A stretch of DNA of 34,859 nt, from contig JAICHV010000039.1 of assembly GCA_025924715.1 (NCBI GenBank), positions 1 to 34,859 on the forward strand, in the 5' to 3' direction. Both the position numbers and the translations under genes were made by a program. Positions 25,954 to 33,836 of this stretch are shown here, one piece after another (positions within the stretch are counted from its first letter, which is position 1; each line of letters opens with the position of its first letter). Source of the stretch: Alphaproteobacteria bacterium (GTDB taxonomy: Bacteria; Pseudomonadota; Alphaproteobacteria; Micropepsales; Micropepsaceae). Below the pieces are notes generated by a model. It worked only from the letters and a program-made list of their open reading frames with translations. It searched no databases and had not been told where the DNA came from.

Positions 25954-26970
25954 ATGAAATTTCAAAAAATCTGGGCCGCGGGCATAATCGGCTTGCTGCC
26001 GATATCGGCCAGCGGGCAAACGGCAGCGCAAGACCCGGTTGCGGCGCGGATCAACGAAGCCCAGACGGCGGCCGGCGCGCTGTATGGACCCGTGCAGCAG
26101 CATCTCTGCTTCATCCATTCGCCCGAAGACGATGCCAGGCTTGCGGCGCGCAGAAAAATTTCCGTGCTGATGCCGACAAAGGTTTTCGACAATTTCTATT
26201 ATGTGGGTGCGGAAGAAGTTGCCTCCTGGGCGCTGACCACCGGCAAAGGCATCATCCTGTTCGACACGCTCGACAATCCAGCCGAAGCAAAGACGGATAT
26301 CGTCGAGGGGTTGCGCAAGCTGGGTCTCGATCCGACAGCCATCAAATATATCGTGGTCACGCATGGCCATGGCGACCATTTCGGCGGGGCCAATTTTTTG
26401 AAATCCCTGGCAGGGGCCAAAATTGTCATGAGCCAGGCCGACGCGGCACTGGTAGAAAGTCAGAAAAACGGGTCTGGCGGATCTCGCGGGGGGAAAGACC
26501 TCATTCCGGAGCCCGACCTGATCGTGGCTGACGGCCAGTCTCTGACTTTGGGCGATGCCACCGTTACTTTTCATATCACGCCTGGCCACACGCCCGGCAC
26601 CTTGTCGTCCATCTTCAAGGTCCGCGATCGCGGCAAGGCCCATACGCTCGCCTTCTGGGGCGGCGTCGGGGTACCCGACAAGGAAGCCCCGCTCGCGCAA
26701 TATGTACAATCTGCCGATAGTTTTGCCCGATTGGCGGCGTCAGAAGGCGCCGATATTGCGATTACCAACCATCCGCATGCCGACATGACGCTGGAATGGG
26801 TGGCCCAGCTTCACGATTCACATCCCGTGTCGAATCCCCTGATCGTGGGATCGGCCGGCGTGGCGCGTTGGTTCGGGGTCATCAAGGCCTGCGCGCAGGC
26901 CCAGCAAGCCCGGTTGACCGCCGGGTTGCCCCCGGAAGGGCGGCGGCGGCGGACTTCGCCTTCGCCATGA
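25954..26970 (+). CDS. Exported metallo-beta-lactamase-fold hydrolase with a complete class B3 metal set
   Basis: 338 residues from the ATG at 25954 (GAGAGGA upstream), with a signal peptide ending near SASGQ (20-22). The dizinc site is intact: H137-G-H139-G-D141-H142, H212 (PGHTPGTL) and H273 (NHPHAD), the ligand pattern of class B3 enzymes. B3-like folds include antibiotic-hydrolysing beta-lactamases but also lactonases and other esterases. Here the operon context (acid transporter, lactonase-like amidohydrolase) argues for metabolism rather than resistance. The tail ends in a low-complexity basic run (EGRRRRTSPSP). Whether any beta-lactam is hydrolysed cannot be told. Confidence 0.85.
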   Translation: MKFQKIWAAGIIGLLPISASGQTAAQDPVAARINEAQTAAGALYGPVQQHLCFIHSPEDDARLAARRKISVLMPTKVFDNFYYVGAEEVASWALTTGKGIILFDTLDNPAEAKTDIVEGLRKLGLDPTAIKYIVVTHGHGDHFGGANFLKSLAGAKIVMSQADAALVESQKNGSGGSRGGKDLIPEPDLIVADGQSLTLGDATVTFHITPGHTPGTLSSIFKVRDRGKAHTLAFWGGVGVPDKEAPLAQYVQSADSFARLAASEGADIAITNHPHADMTLEWVAQLHDSHPVSNPLIVGSAGVARWFGVIKACAQAQQARLTAGLPPEGRRRRTSPSP

Positions 26971-27031
26971 CTGGCAATGCGTTTGCAGAGCCTCCATATT
27001 CCTTTTCCCACCACGCCAAGACCTCTCGCTC

Positions 27032-27751
27032 ATGACCGACCCCCGCCTGCCCCGTTACCAGCAGATACGCGACTTTATCGCGCGTGCGATTGCGCACCGC
27101 GAATGGGCGACGGGCGAGCCGATTCCCACCGAAGCGGAACTGGCGAAGGTTCACGGGGTCGCCATCGGTACCGTCCGAAAAGCAGTGGATTTGCTGGTCT
27201 CCGAGGGTTTGGTCGAACGGGTGCATGGCAAAGGCACTTTTGTCCGCCGCCCCAGCTTCGCAAACTCCCTGTTCCGGTTCTTTCGGTATAGCTCCGATGA
27301 AAGCGAAACGCTGATGCCAGGCGGCCACGTACAGGATCGGCGGCGCGTGATGCCTCCAGAAGACGTCCGGAAATCCCTGCAGCTTGCGCCCAACCAATAT
27401 GCCATTCAGATGAAGCGCCTTCGGACCTTGGGTCAAAAAGTCGTCTTGGCGGAGGATATTTGGCTCCCGGCCGACCGGTTCAAAGGCTTGCTGGATCTAG
27501 ATCCCGCCGCACTCGAGCCCCTGCTTTACCCGGCCTACGAGACGCTGTTCAAAGTGCTTATCGTGCGGGCGGAAGAAACCCTTTCTATTTCGCTGGCCAA
27601 TGCTTCCATGGCAAAAATCCTAGGCGTGCATGAAGGCGCGCCTTTGATGGCGATTGAACGCTGCGCCTATGACCAGGACGGGCGCCCGGTGGAATGGCGG
27701 CGCTCTCATGGGCCAGCCGCTGGGTTCAGATACCGAGTAGAAGTTAGATAA
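27032..27751 (+). CDS. GntR-family regulator with UTRA domain (HutC class)
   Basis: 239 residues. The N-terminal winged helix-turn-helix (about 7-72) shows YQQIRDFIARAI, IPTEAELAKVHGVAIGTVRKAVDLLVSEGLVERVHGKGTFV. The rest is a UTRA effector domain (about 90-235), ending PLMAIERCAYDQDGRPVEW. No strong Shine-Dalgarno is visible, but the start gives the normal N-terminus. It is the last gene of the MFS-amidohydrolase-metallo-hydrolase operon, 61 bases after it, and probably regulates this operon and the divergent TonB operon through sites at 23568-23706. The ligand is presumably the pathway substrate. Confidence 0.88.
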   Translation: MTDPRLPRYQQIRDFIARAIAHREWATGEPIPTEAELAKVHGVAIGTVRKAVDLLVSEGLVERVHGKGTFVRRPSFANSLFRFFRYSSDESETLMPGGHVQDRRRVMPPEDVRKSLQLAPNQYAIQMKRLRTLGQKVVLAEDIWLPADRFKGLLDLDPAALEPLLYPAYETLFKVLIVRAEETLSISLANASMAKILGVHEGAPLMAIERCAYDQDGRPVEWRRSHGPAAGFRYRVEVR

Positions 27752-28090
27752 TCCGCATATAGGCCTGCGCTGAAAGACTTGGCTGCCGGCCAGAGACCGA
27801 CTTCCTTGATTTCATTCGGGCAACTCCGATGCCCCAAATTCACAAACGATTCTCATCCAAAATAATCGGCCCACCACCGCAGCATTTCTCGGCGCCCGAT
27901 TAGCCATTGTGCCGTATTGTATACCCCCGGCAAACTTTGGTTGAGGCGGATGTTATGGCGCCTGCAAGCAAATTAGAATTTGAGTGCATCATGTCCGCCG
28001 GAGACGTCGTTTTTCCGGCAACGTGCTCGAATTTGGCCCGCCCCATATTTTGCTGATACGTGAAGGCGTAAACCTCGTGTTTGTGCGCGT
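27752..28090. other. Intergenic boundary without a recognised gene
   Basis: This 339-base stretch separates the UTRA regulator from the 3' end of the triple-RidA gene, which faces it. No conserved ORF, tRNA or flanking direct repeat is seen. Base composition begins to fall here toward the lower GC of the ubi region, so it may contain the left edge of an acquired segment. Confidence 0.45.
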
Positions 28091-29272
28091 TCAAAACCGT
28101 CGCATCGCTATCTCGTCGTTTTCTGCAATTGCGATACCTTCCACCTCTACGAGCCACTGTGGCCGACACACTGCTCCTTGCACAATAATCATTGGCAAAT
28201 CCGGAAAGCGCTCCGCCAGACGCTCATCGATACGAGAAAAATCCGTTGGATCACGTAAATATACAATGAGGTGCATCAAACTCGCCAAATCCGTAGCACC
28301 TGAGCGCAACAAGGCCTCTACATTATCAATCGCGTAGTTGAGCTGGCGCAATACATCACCCAAATGAACGACATTCCCCCTATTATCGATGCTCGCAGTT
28401 CCAGAAATGAAATGGTGCGCGCGGTCCGCATAGGCGATACGCGTGCCGCGCTCGAAATGGACGCCGTAATCCTTGGTTGGGCACATCCGAGAAAAATCAT
28501 TTAGGTAAGACACCTGCCGCTGATCGAGATCAAGATTGGAATAAGCATCCATCGCAACGAGGTCGTAGCGATGCCCGCAGGCACCCTCTATCCCCGTACT
28601 GGCAATGAAATGCGTGTCGGCAGTCAGGCCATGATCGTTAAAAAGTTCTCCGCGACTTTCCACCATTCCTTGATAGAAGACATCAACATCTTTCAGATAA
28701 ATCCAAGTGCGCATGCAATTGTCGCGCAACGTCCCGCCTAGGTCAGATAGTGTGCCTGTGAGATCGCCAAAGATAGCGCGGGTTTGCACGAGAGGCGAAG
28801 CATTGGCGCTCGTCTCTCCAGCGCATATGCCCGTCGTCCAGACATGGCGTACGCCATTCTTTTCAACCAATAGATCATGCGATGAAAGCCGCCGCTTGCG
28901 GAACACAACATCGCTGCCGAAGTGATAGGCAAGAAGAGAAAGTTTGGCAGCAGGCAGCGGCGGCTGCTGAATGATCGATACTGCAACGGGATCCTCGGCT
29001 GTGGTCCGAACAAGCGAGCTGTCGCGGATGGCCGCCCCTTGATTCAGCACGTCACTCACGAATATCCGTCGGAATATTGCCGTTTCCTCTGTAATGCCGA
29101 GCGCAAGCCGCGCCGCCGCATAATATTCTTCGACTTGCGCGATCTGGTTGACGAAACTGACGTCTCCGTGCGCCTGAACCGAAATAAAGTGCTCTGTGCC
29201 TCCGCTCGCACTGCGGAAGGTTTTAGTCCTGAATGTTCTGGGGCTGTTCCGATTTATCAATCTATTGCTCAT
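28091..29272 (-). CDS. Triple RidA/YjgF-like protein, chorismatase-related
   Basis: 394 residues from the ATG at 29272 (a TTG at 29293 is possible; neither has a good Shine-Dalgarno). Three RidA-type units are visible: about 20-110 (VNQIAQVEEYYAAARLALGI, RRIFVSD), about 125-245 (VWTTGICAG, RTWIYLKDVDVFYQGMVESRGELF, FIASTGIEG) and about 275-390 (HHFISGTASIDNRGNVVHLGDVLRQL, LMHLIVYLRD, CRPQWLVEVEGIAIAE). The last two resemble FkbO/Hyg5/XanB2 chorismatases, which turn chorismate into hydroxybenzoates or dihydroxycyclohexadienes. Only the third unit keeps the RidA-type Arg before V-E-V-E. It lies 92 bases behind a 2OG oxygenase gene, divergent from ubiTUV. A role in making 4-hydroxybenzoate or another quinone precursor is inference; a plain imine deaminase is the alternative. 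Confidence 0.72.
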   Translation of the reverse strand: MSNRLINRNSPRTFRTKTFRSASGGTEHFISVQAHGDVSFVNQIAQVEEYYAAARLALGITEETAIFRRIFVSDVLNQGAAIRDSSLVRTTAEDPVAVSIIQQPPLPAAKLSLLAYHFGSDVVFRKRRLSSHDLLVEKNGVRHVWTTGICAGETSANASPLVQTRAIFGDLTGTLSDLGGTLRDNCMRTWIYLKDVDVFYQGMVESRGELFNDHGLTADTHFIASTGIEGACGHRYDLVAMDAYSNLDLDQRQVSYLNDFSRMCPTKDYGVHFERGTRIAYADRAHHFISGTASIDNRGNVVHLGDVLRQLNYAIDNVEALLRSGATDLASLMHLIVYLRDPTDFSRIDERLAERFPDLPMIIVQGAVCRPQWLVEVEGIAIAENDEIAMRRF

Positions 29273-29363
29273 CGTTGAGCCGCAGGTCACCAATAGCGGA
29301 GCGGAAGTTCAGCCTTTCAAGCGCGATTTCCGGTAATATCACAGCGATGCTGGCCCGCTAATG

Positions 29364-30050
29364 TCATCGTTTGTTGCCCAGCGAACGGGGAGCCCAGTCA
29401 ATAATCTGGCGAATTCCCGGCATTGCCTTGGCAAACGCGCTGAACCTGTGGCGCACAGACTCGCGACGCGCATACCATTGCGAGTCCACGTAACAGAGCT
29501 GGAGGCTCATACGCTTACCCTTCTGTGGCAAAAATCCGTGCCAGGAGTGTTTGCAGACACGAAACATCAGCATCTTGCCCAATTCGGGGGCGAACTCGAA
29601 TGCGCAATCATCGCGATTGTTGCTTCTTAAGACTCTAAGGCGCCCCTTCTCATAAGGCCATTCGGCGCTAAAGCCCACCAGAACGCTGATAATCTTGTGC
29701 CCAGAGTCAGGGTGAGCGTAGCCCTCATTGTAATGCCCCGTCGTATTGCCCATCATCGTAATACAGGGGGGATACTTTCTTAGGTCAATGTCGAATTTCT
29801 TCTCCACCAGCCGTCGGAATCTTTGGCTGAGAAGGTCTTGGACGACCGCCGAAAACGCAGGCCCATAATGCAAACCGGAAACGGCGTAACTGCCCCGGTA
29901 GGGAATTTCTGGCAAATCGCGCAATACAGTGTCTCTATGATCGCTACAGATTGCTTGATCCACGAAAGCAAAATCATACGGGCTATGCCGGAGTACCGCG
30001 CCCGCAATAGCGGCTTCATCAAGCGCGAGAAACGGCGCATCCTGTGCCAT
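29364..30050 (-). CDS. 2OG-Fe(II) oxygenase
   Basis: 228 residues from the ATG at 30050, chosen because AGGAGG lies 5 bases upstream; the GTG two codons earlier overlaps that site. The jelly-roll iron site is complete: H113-P-D115 (AHPDSGHKI), distal H171 (HSWHGF) and R180 for 2-oxoglutarate. There is no signal peptide. The layout matches the PF13640 group, which includes hydroxylases of proteins and small molecules. It is transcribed divergently from ubiT, with two FNR-like boxes between, and its strand continues into the triple-RidA gene. An O2-using enzyme next to an O2-independent quinone pathway is unexpected. The substrate is unknown. Confidence 0.82.
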   Translation of the reverse strand: MAQDAPFLALDEAAIAGAVLRHSPYDFAFVDQAICSDHRDTVLRDLPEIPYRGSYAVSGLHYGPAFSAVVQDLLSQRFRRLVEKKFDIDLRKYPPCITMMGNTTGHYNEGYAHPDSGHKIISVLVGFSAEWPYEKGRLRVLRSNNRDDCAFEFAPELGKMLMFRVCKHSWHGFLPQKGKRMSLQLCYVDSQWYARRESVRHRFSAFAKAMPGIRQIIDWAPRSLGNKR

Positions 30051-30199
30051 TGACACCTCCTCACAATGAGTCCGAGCGCCGAAATTGAGGGGGCATGATT
30101 TCCCGCGATCGCTACGCTCTTAATTTCGACCAGCCATCTGGCTTGCACATCGTGCCTTACCAACCCGGTCGATGACATAACGAAACGCCGTGACCTTCA

Positions 30200-30213
30200 T
30201 TGATATAGATCAG
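30200..30213. promoter_or_regulatory. FNR box 1 (TTGAT-ATAG-ATCAG)
   Basis: It matches the FNR consensus TTGAT-N4-ATCAA at 9 of 10 positions. It lies between the divergent 2OG oxygenase and ubiT genes, 107 bases before the ubiT ATG and 150 bases from the oxygenase ATG. Confidence 0.7.
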
Positions 30214-30274
30214 GGCGAACAACTTACACCGGCGCAGCGCTGCGGACCGCCAATGCTATCCATGTTGTCGCAGC

Positions 30275-30288
30275 CTGACCTATGTCAA
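30275..30288. promoter_or_regulatory. FNR/FixK-like box 2 (TTGAC-ATAG-GTCAG, minus strand)
   Basis: On the minus strand this has the TTGAY-N4-RTCA pattern of FNR/FixK sites, with the same ATAG centre as box 1. The two centres are 75 bases apart. It lies 32 bases before the ubiT ATG, so if it serves ubiT at -41.5 the transcript would be almost leaderless; a repressing role is possible. Confidence 0.5.
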
Positions 30289-30320
30289 GGATTTCTATTC
30301 TGGAACACTGACCATGCGAC

Positions 30321-30872
30321 ATGAAAATTGATGCTCGGGTAGCGGCTTTGCCGACATGGATAGGTATTCCCGTTCGGGTTCTACCATTGCCCATTATAAA
30401 CTTGGCTTTTGGGCGCCTCGTTGCCTCGATGAAATGCAGACATCCCGGACTACTCGAACGACTTGGGGCGCACGCATCGGCTCGTTTTTTGATCGATCCA
30501 ACCGATCTGCCCTTGAAATTTCTCATTCAGCCAGATCGCGCGCCCTTCTTCCAAGCCTTCCACACACCATTGCCATGCGACTGGGATGCCCGCATTAGAG
30601 GACCATTGGGCGCGTTGATCGCGATGGTGAATGGTGAATTGGATGGCGATGCCCTGTTCTTCTCGCGAGAGATTACTATTGAGGGCAGCACGGAGGCCAT
30701 CCTGGCGCTGCGAAACGCAATAGACGCTGCTGAGGTCGACTTGGCCTCAGAGGCGATCGCACTGTGCGGGCCATTGAAGCCGCTCGCGGAAGCAACGGCA
30801 CATTTCCTGTCGCCCATCTTGAGACGTTGGTCCGGCGTAGGTCTCGCGCGCCAAAGGGTACAAACAGGATGA
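30321..30872 (+). CDS. ubiT: UbiT, SCP2-domain lipid-binding factor for anaerobic ubiquinone synthesis
   Basis: 183 residues. After a short N-terminal part with a hydrophobic helix (LPTWIGIPVRVLPLPIINLAFG) comes an SCP2-type domain (about 35-150) with LKFLIQPD, IRGPLGALIAMVNGELDGDALFFSREITIEG and TEAILALRNAID. In E. coli UbiT binds polyprenyl quinone intermediates and is needed for O2-independent ubiquinone synthesis; length and layout fit that protein (about 174 residues). The stop overlaps the ubiU start (ATGA), and the order ubiT-ubiU-ubiV makes the assignment secure. FNR-like boxes precede it. The ribosome-binding site is weak. Confidence 0.9.
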   Translation: MKIDARVAALPTWIGIPVRVLPLPIINLAFGRLVASMKCRHPGLLERLGAHASARFLIDPTDLPLKFLIQPDRAPFFQAFHTPLPCDWDARIRGPLGALIAMVNGELDGDALFFSREITIEGSTEAILALRNAIDAAEVDLASEAIALCGPLKPLAEATAHFLSPILRRWSGVGLARQRVQTG

Positions 30873-31864
30873 ATGGGCGATCGAGGTTAGAGCTTGTCTG
30901 CCCTGCTGGCACGCCGGCCGCGCTGCGCACCGCGATCACAGCCGGTGCGGATGCAGTGTATTGTGGGTATCGCGATGAAACAAACGCGCGAAACTTTCCG
31001 GGCCTTAATTTCTCGCGAGAAGAAATGGAAGCATCCATTTCCCACGCACACGACCGGGAAACGAAAGTGTTCGTGGCGATAAATACGTTCCCACGCCCCG
31101 GCGACGCCAAGCCCTGGCAAAATGCGATCGACGATAGCGTGAAATTCGGGGCGGACGCCTTGATTTTGGCAGACCTAGGCCTACTGGCTTATGCGACAGA
31201 TCGATACCCTCAAGCAAGAAGGCACTTGTCGGTCCAAGCGGCTGCAGCCAACCCGGATTCCATTGCATTTTATGCGCGCCACTTTGGCGTGAGGCGCGTC
31301 GTCCTACCGCGCGTCCTAACCATTCAGGAAATAGCGGCGATAAATAGAGAGGTCGACTGCGAAACGGAAGCATTCGTTTTTGGAAGCCTGTGCGTCATGG
31401 CGGAAGGAAGATGTTCGCTTTCGTCGTATGTTACTGGAAAATCGCCCAATCTGAATGGAGTTTGCTCTCCTGCCAGCCATGCGATCTATCGCCAAGAGGG
31501 AAATGAGATGGCGTCCGCCCTTGGCCCCTTCACAATACACCGTGTGGGCCTTGATGTTTCAGCTCCCTATCCAACTGTCTGCAAAGGCTATTTTACTGCA
31601 GGGGACTATAAGGGGCATGTGTTTGAAGATCCGGCAAGCCTCGATGCTTCGACTCTCATCCCGCAATTGGCCATTGCGGGAGTGACGGCCCTGAAGATTG
31701 AAGGCCGTCAACGCAGCAGAGCCTATGTCGATGCGGTGGTGCGTAAGCTGCGAAGCGTCATGGACGACTACGCCGCTGGTTCGGAAATCCAGGCTGGTTG
31801 CTTGTCGCGGTTAAGTGAAGGCCAAAGCACAACCCCTGGCGCCTATCGCAAAACCTGGCGCTAA
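30869..31864 (+). CDS. ubiU: UbiU, peptidase-U32-type [4Fe-4S] subunit of the O2-independent ubiquinone hydroxylase
   Basis: 331 residues. UbiU pairs with UbiV to hydroxylate the ubiquinone ring without O2, using prephenate as oxygen donor in E. coli. The U32 fold starts LELVCPAGTPAALRTAITAGADAVYCG. Cysteines C175, C182, C199 and C238 are in FGSLC, AEGRC, NGVC and TVCKG. Each is exactly six residues beyond the E. coli cluster ligands C169, C176, C193 and C232 as I recall them, so the iron-sulfur site is intact. The start at 30869 overlaps the ubiT stop by 4 bases, indicating coupled translation; ubiV follows after 26 bases. Confidence 0.95.
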   Translation: MNGRSRLELVCPAGTPAALRTAITAGADAVYCGYRDETNARNFPGLNFSREEMEASISHAHDRETKVFVAINTFPRPGDAKPWQNAIDDSVKFGADALILADLGLLAYATDRYPQARRHLSVQAAAANPDSIAFYARHFGVRRVVLPRVLTIQEIAAINREVDCETEAFVFGSLCVMAEGRCSLSSYVTGKSPNLNGVCSPASHAIYRQEGNEMASALGPFTIHRVGLDVSAPYPTVCKGYFTAGDYKGHVFEDPASLDASTLIPQLAIAGVTALKIEGRQRSRAYVDAVVRKLRSVMDDYAAGSEIQAGCLSRLSEGQSTTPGAYRKTWR

Positions 31865-31890
31865 AGCGCGCTCATTCTCGGATCTATCGT

Positions 31891-32823
31891 ATGATGATAT
31901 CACCTACAACCCAGCGAGTCGCTCTGACGATGGGGCCCGTATTGTTCAACTGGCCGGTTGAGCGGTGGACCGATTTCTACGCGCAGTTGGCGGATGAAGC
32001 TGCGATTGACCTTGTCTATCTCGGAGAGGTGGTGTGTTCAAAGCGGACGCCGTTCTATCTCAGCGCCATGGCAGATGCGATCGGCCGTCTCCAGAGAGGT
32101 GGAAAAAAAGTAGCGCTCAGCACGCTTGCACTGATTACCTTGATGCGCGAACGCAAAGAATGCGCCGAGTTGATTAGTAGCGGGGGCTGCGAGGTTGAAG
32201 TGAACGATCTGACAGCCCTGGCGAACTGGGACAAGGGCGAACCGTTTCGCATTGGCCCTTATGTGAACGTCTACAACGAAGGCACTTTGGCATTTCTGAC
32301 GGGCCTCGGTGCGTCATCGGTGTGCCTTCCTCCAGAACTTCCGTTTCACGCGATTGAAAGCCTTGCCGCGAAATCTCACTTGTTGGGCATTGGGTGCGAA
32401 GTATGGTCGTTCGGACGCACCCCGCTGGCGATCTCCGGCCGCTGCTACCATGCACGCATCGACGGCCTAACCAAAGATGCCTGTCAATTTGGTTGTGCCC
32501 GTGACAGCGACGGTCTGGAGGTCTCAACCTTAAATGGCAAAGGATTCCTGGCGATAAATGGCGTCCAAACCTTGTCGTACACCTATAGCAACGCCATTAC
32601 CCACGTCGACAGGCTCGAGGCTGCTGGGGTCACAGCACTAAGGCTGTCGCCGCATAGCTTCAACATGCGGGACGTCTCCAGGGTATTTCGCGATCGCCTT
32701 GATAAACGCATGGATGGTGAAGAGGCGCTGTTCCGAATCCAAGCGATCTGCGGACCCGTTTCCTTTTCAAACGAATTCCTATTTCGTGAGGCTGACATTG
32801 AAATAGTCACTTCGCCGGATTGA
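31891..32823 (+). CDS. ubiV: UbiV, partner [4Fe-4S] subunit of the O2-independent ubiquinone hydroxylase
   Basis: 310 residues. The U32-type N-terminus shows VALTMGPVLFNWPVERWTDFY and DLVYLGEVVCSKR. Cysteines C49, C185, C198 and C202 (GEVVC, SGRC, KDACQFGC) correspond to E. coli C39, C180, C193 and C197 with the same spacing in the last three, so the cluster site is complete. UbiV forms a heterodimer with UbiU. Two ATGs stand at the start (31891 and 31894) and no strong Shine-Dalgarno is seen. Two other cysteine-containing spots (C91, C100) are not known ligands. The gene ends 50 bases from the convergent fnr-type gene. Confidence 0.95.
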   Translation: MMISPTTQRVALTMGPVLFNWPVERWTDFYAQLADEAAIDLVYLGEVVCSKRTPFYLSAMADAIGRLQRGGKKVALSTLALITLMRERKECAELISSGGCEVEVNDLTALANWDKGEPFRIGPYVNVYNEGTLAFLTGLGASSVCLPPELPFHAIESLAAKSHLLGIGCEVWSFGRTPLAISGRCYHARIDGLTKDACQFGCARDSDGLEVSTLNGKGFLAINGVQTLSYTYSNAITHVDRLEAAGVTALRLSPHSFNMRDVSRVFRDRLDKRMDGEEALFRIQAICGPVSFSNEFLFREADIEIVTSPD

Positions 32824-32872
32824 TTGACCATCAGAAAAAGCATGGCGCATCCAACAGCCGGGAGGTAGCTGA

Positions 32873-33613
32873 TCAGTTTCCCGATATTTTCGATAAAGAG
32901 TCGATATCGATGAGGCTCACTGACCGCGATAGGCCTATTGAGATTATATTCTCACGCACCAAATTGGCTAGCACGCGCGAAACTGTTTCAGTGGTCAAAC
33001 CGAGAAAATCCGCGACTTCAGTCCGAGTCATAGGTAAGTTTACGTAACGACCGTTTCCGTTCTGATTTTGACTTGGTTCCCGGCTGTATCTCAGAAGGAA
33101 GCTTGCGACCTTTTCCCGAGCGGTCTTTCTCCCCAGGAGAAATATTTGGTCCTCAGACTGCGCAAGATGCCGGCAGCTCATCTGCAGTAGCTGCGTTTGC
33201 AGTTGGGGAAAGATATTCATCAGGCGCTTCAATCGAGATTTTGGAAATCTGCACACTTCGACATCCGTAACTGCCTCAGCCGTCGACGTATGTCGATGGA
33301 TCGCCGAGATGGCGAAGAACTCGCCTGGATACCGGAATCCGATTATCTGAGTACGGCCATCGGGTAGGGATCGGTAAAGTTTTACAACGCCGGATGTGAT
33401 ATTAAAGAAGGACAACATCGGGTCCCCTTCACGTACGATTGTCTCACGCCGGCCAAACTGAACTTGGTGCCGGCTGCTCGCAAGAATCGAAAGATCTTGA
33501 GTAGGTATTGCACTACAAAAACTTGCGGCTCGAACAGAGCAGCTCCTGCACCCCGTTTCGCACTCCGCATCGCGGCGACCGATTTTTATCACGTGCAGCT
33601 CCATCCGCCGCAT
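32873..33613 (-). CDS. FNR-type oxygen-sensing transcription regulator (Crp/Fnr family)
   Basis: 246 residues. Candidate [4Fe-4S] ligands are C22, C25, C33 (CRSCSVRAASFC, the C-x2-C-x7-C spacing of rhizobial FnrN/FnrL types) and C121 (VEVCRFP), with an additional C18. A cyclic-nucleotide-like beta-roll (about 40-130), a dimer helix (HLAQSEDQIFLLGRKTAREKVASFLL) and a helix-turn-helix follow. The recognition helix has E209, S212 and R213, the residues that read TTGAT in E. coli FNR. It should bind the TTGAT-N4-ATCAA boxes seen at 30200 and 33738. The start is uncertain: the GTG at 33592 has GGAG 6 bases upstream and would keep all cysteines. It most likely activates ubiTUV without oxygen and controls itself. 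Confidence 0.92.
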   Translation of the reverse strand: MRRMELHVIKIGRRDAECETGCRSCSVRAASFCSAIPTQDLSILASSRHQVQFGRRETIVREGDPMLSFFNITSGVVKLYRSLPDGRTQIIGFRYPGEFFAISAIHRHTSTAEAVTDVEVCRFPKSRLKRLMNIFPQLQTQLLQMSCRHLAQSEDQIFLLGRKTAREKVASFLLRYSREPSQNQNGNGRYVNLPMTRTEVADFLGLTTETVSRVLANLVRENIISIGLSRSVSLIDIDSLSKISGN

Positions 33614-33737
33614 AGAAATCGCAGATTATGCGGCGATTTCGCCGCGGAACCCGCCGACATTACCGCTCCGTCGGAATAGAGCTAGTGAATAATTGTCGCG
33701 TTGCGCGAGACCAACGACGATAGCGAGAAATGCGTCA

Positions 33738-33751
33738 ATGATCCAAATCAA
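33738..33751. promoter_or_regulatory. FNR box 3 (TTGAT-TTGG-ATCAT, minus strand)
   Basis: It matches TTGAT-N4-ATCAA at 9 of 10 positions, 125 bases upstream of the fnr-type gene start, so autoregulation is likely. Confidence 0.65.
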
Positions 33752-33800
33752 CAATCTGCAGATATCGGGCGGCGAACATAGCGTTCCCATCAATTATTAT

Positions 33801-33836
33801 CTCGATCGTCGGCGCCGCGGAAATGCGGCGATCGAG
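33801..33836. repeat. Interrupted inverted repeat after the cytochrome gene
   Basis: Arms CTCGATCG (33801-33808) and CGATCGAG (33829-33836), with an inner CCGC/GCGG pairing, form a bulged hairpin. The A-run at 33841-33848 is on the wrong side for a classical terminator of the cytochrome gene: its T-run precedes the stem. Confidence 0.5.
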
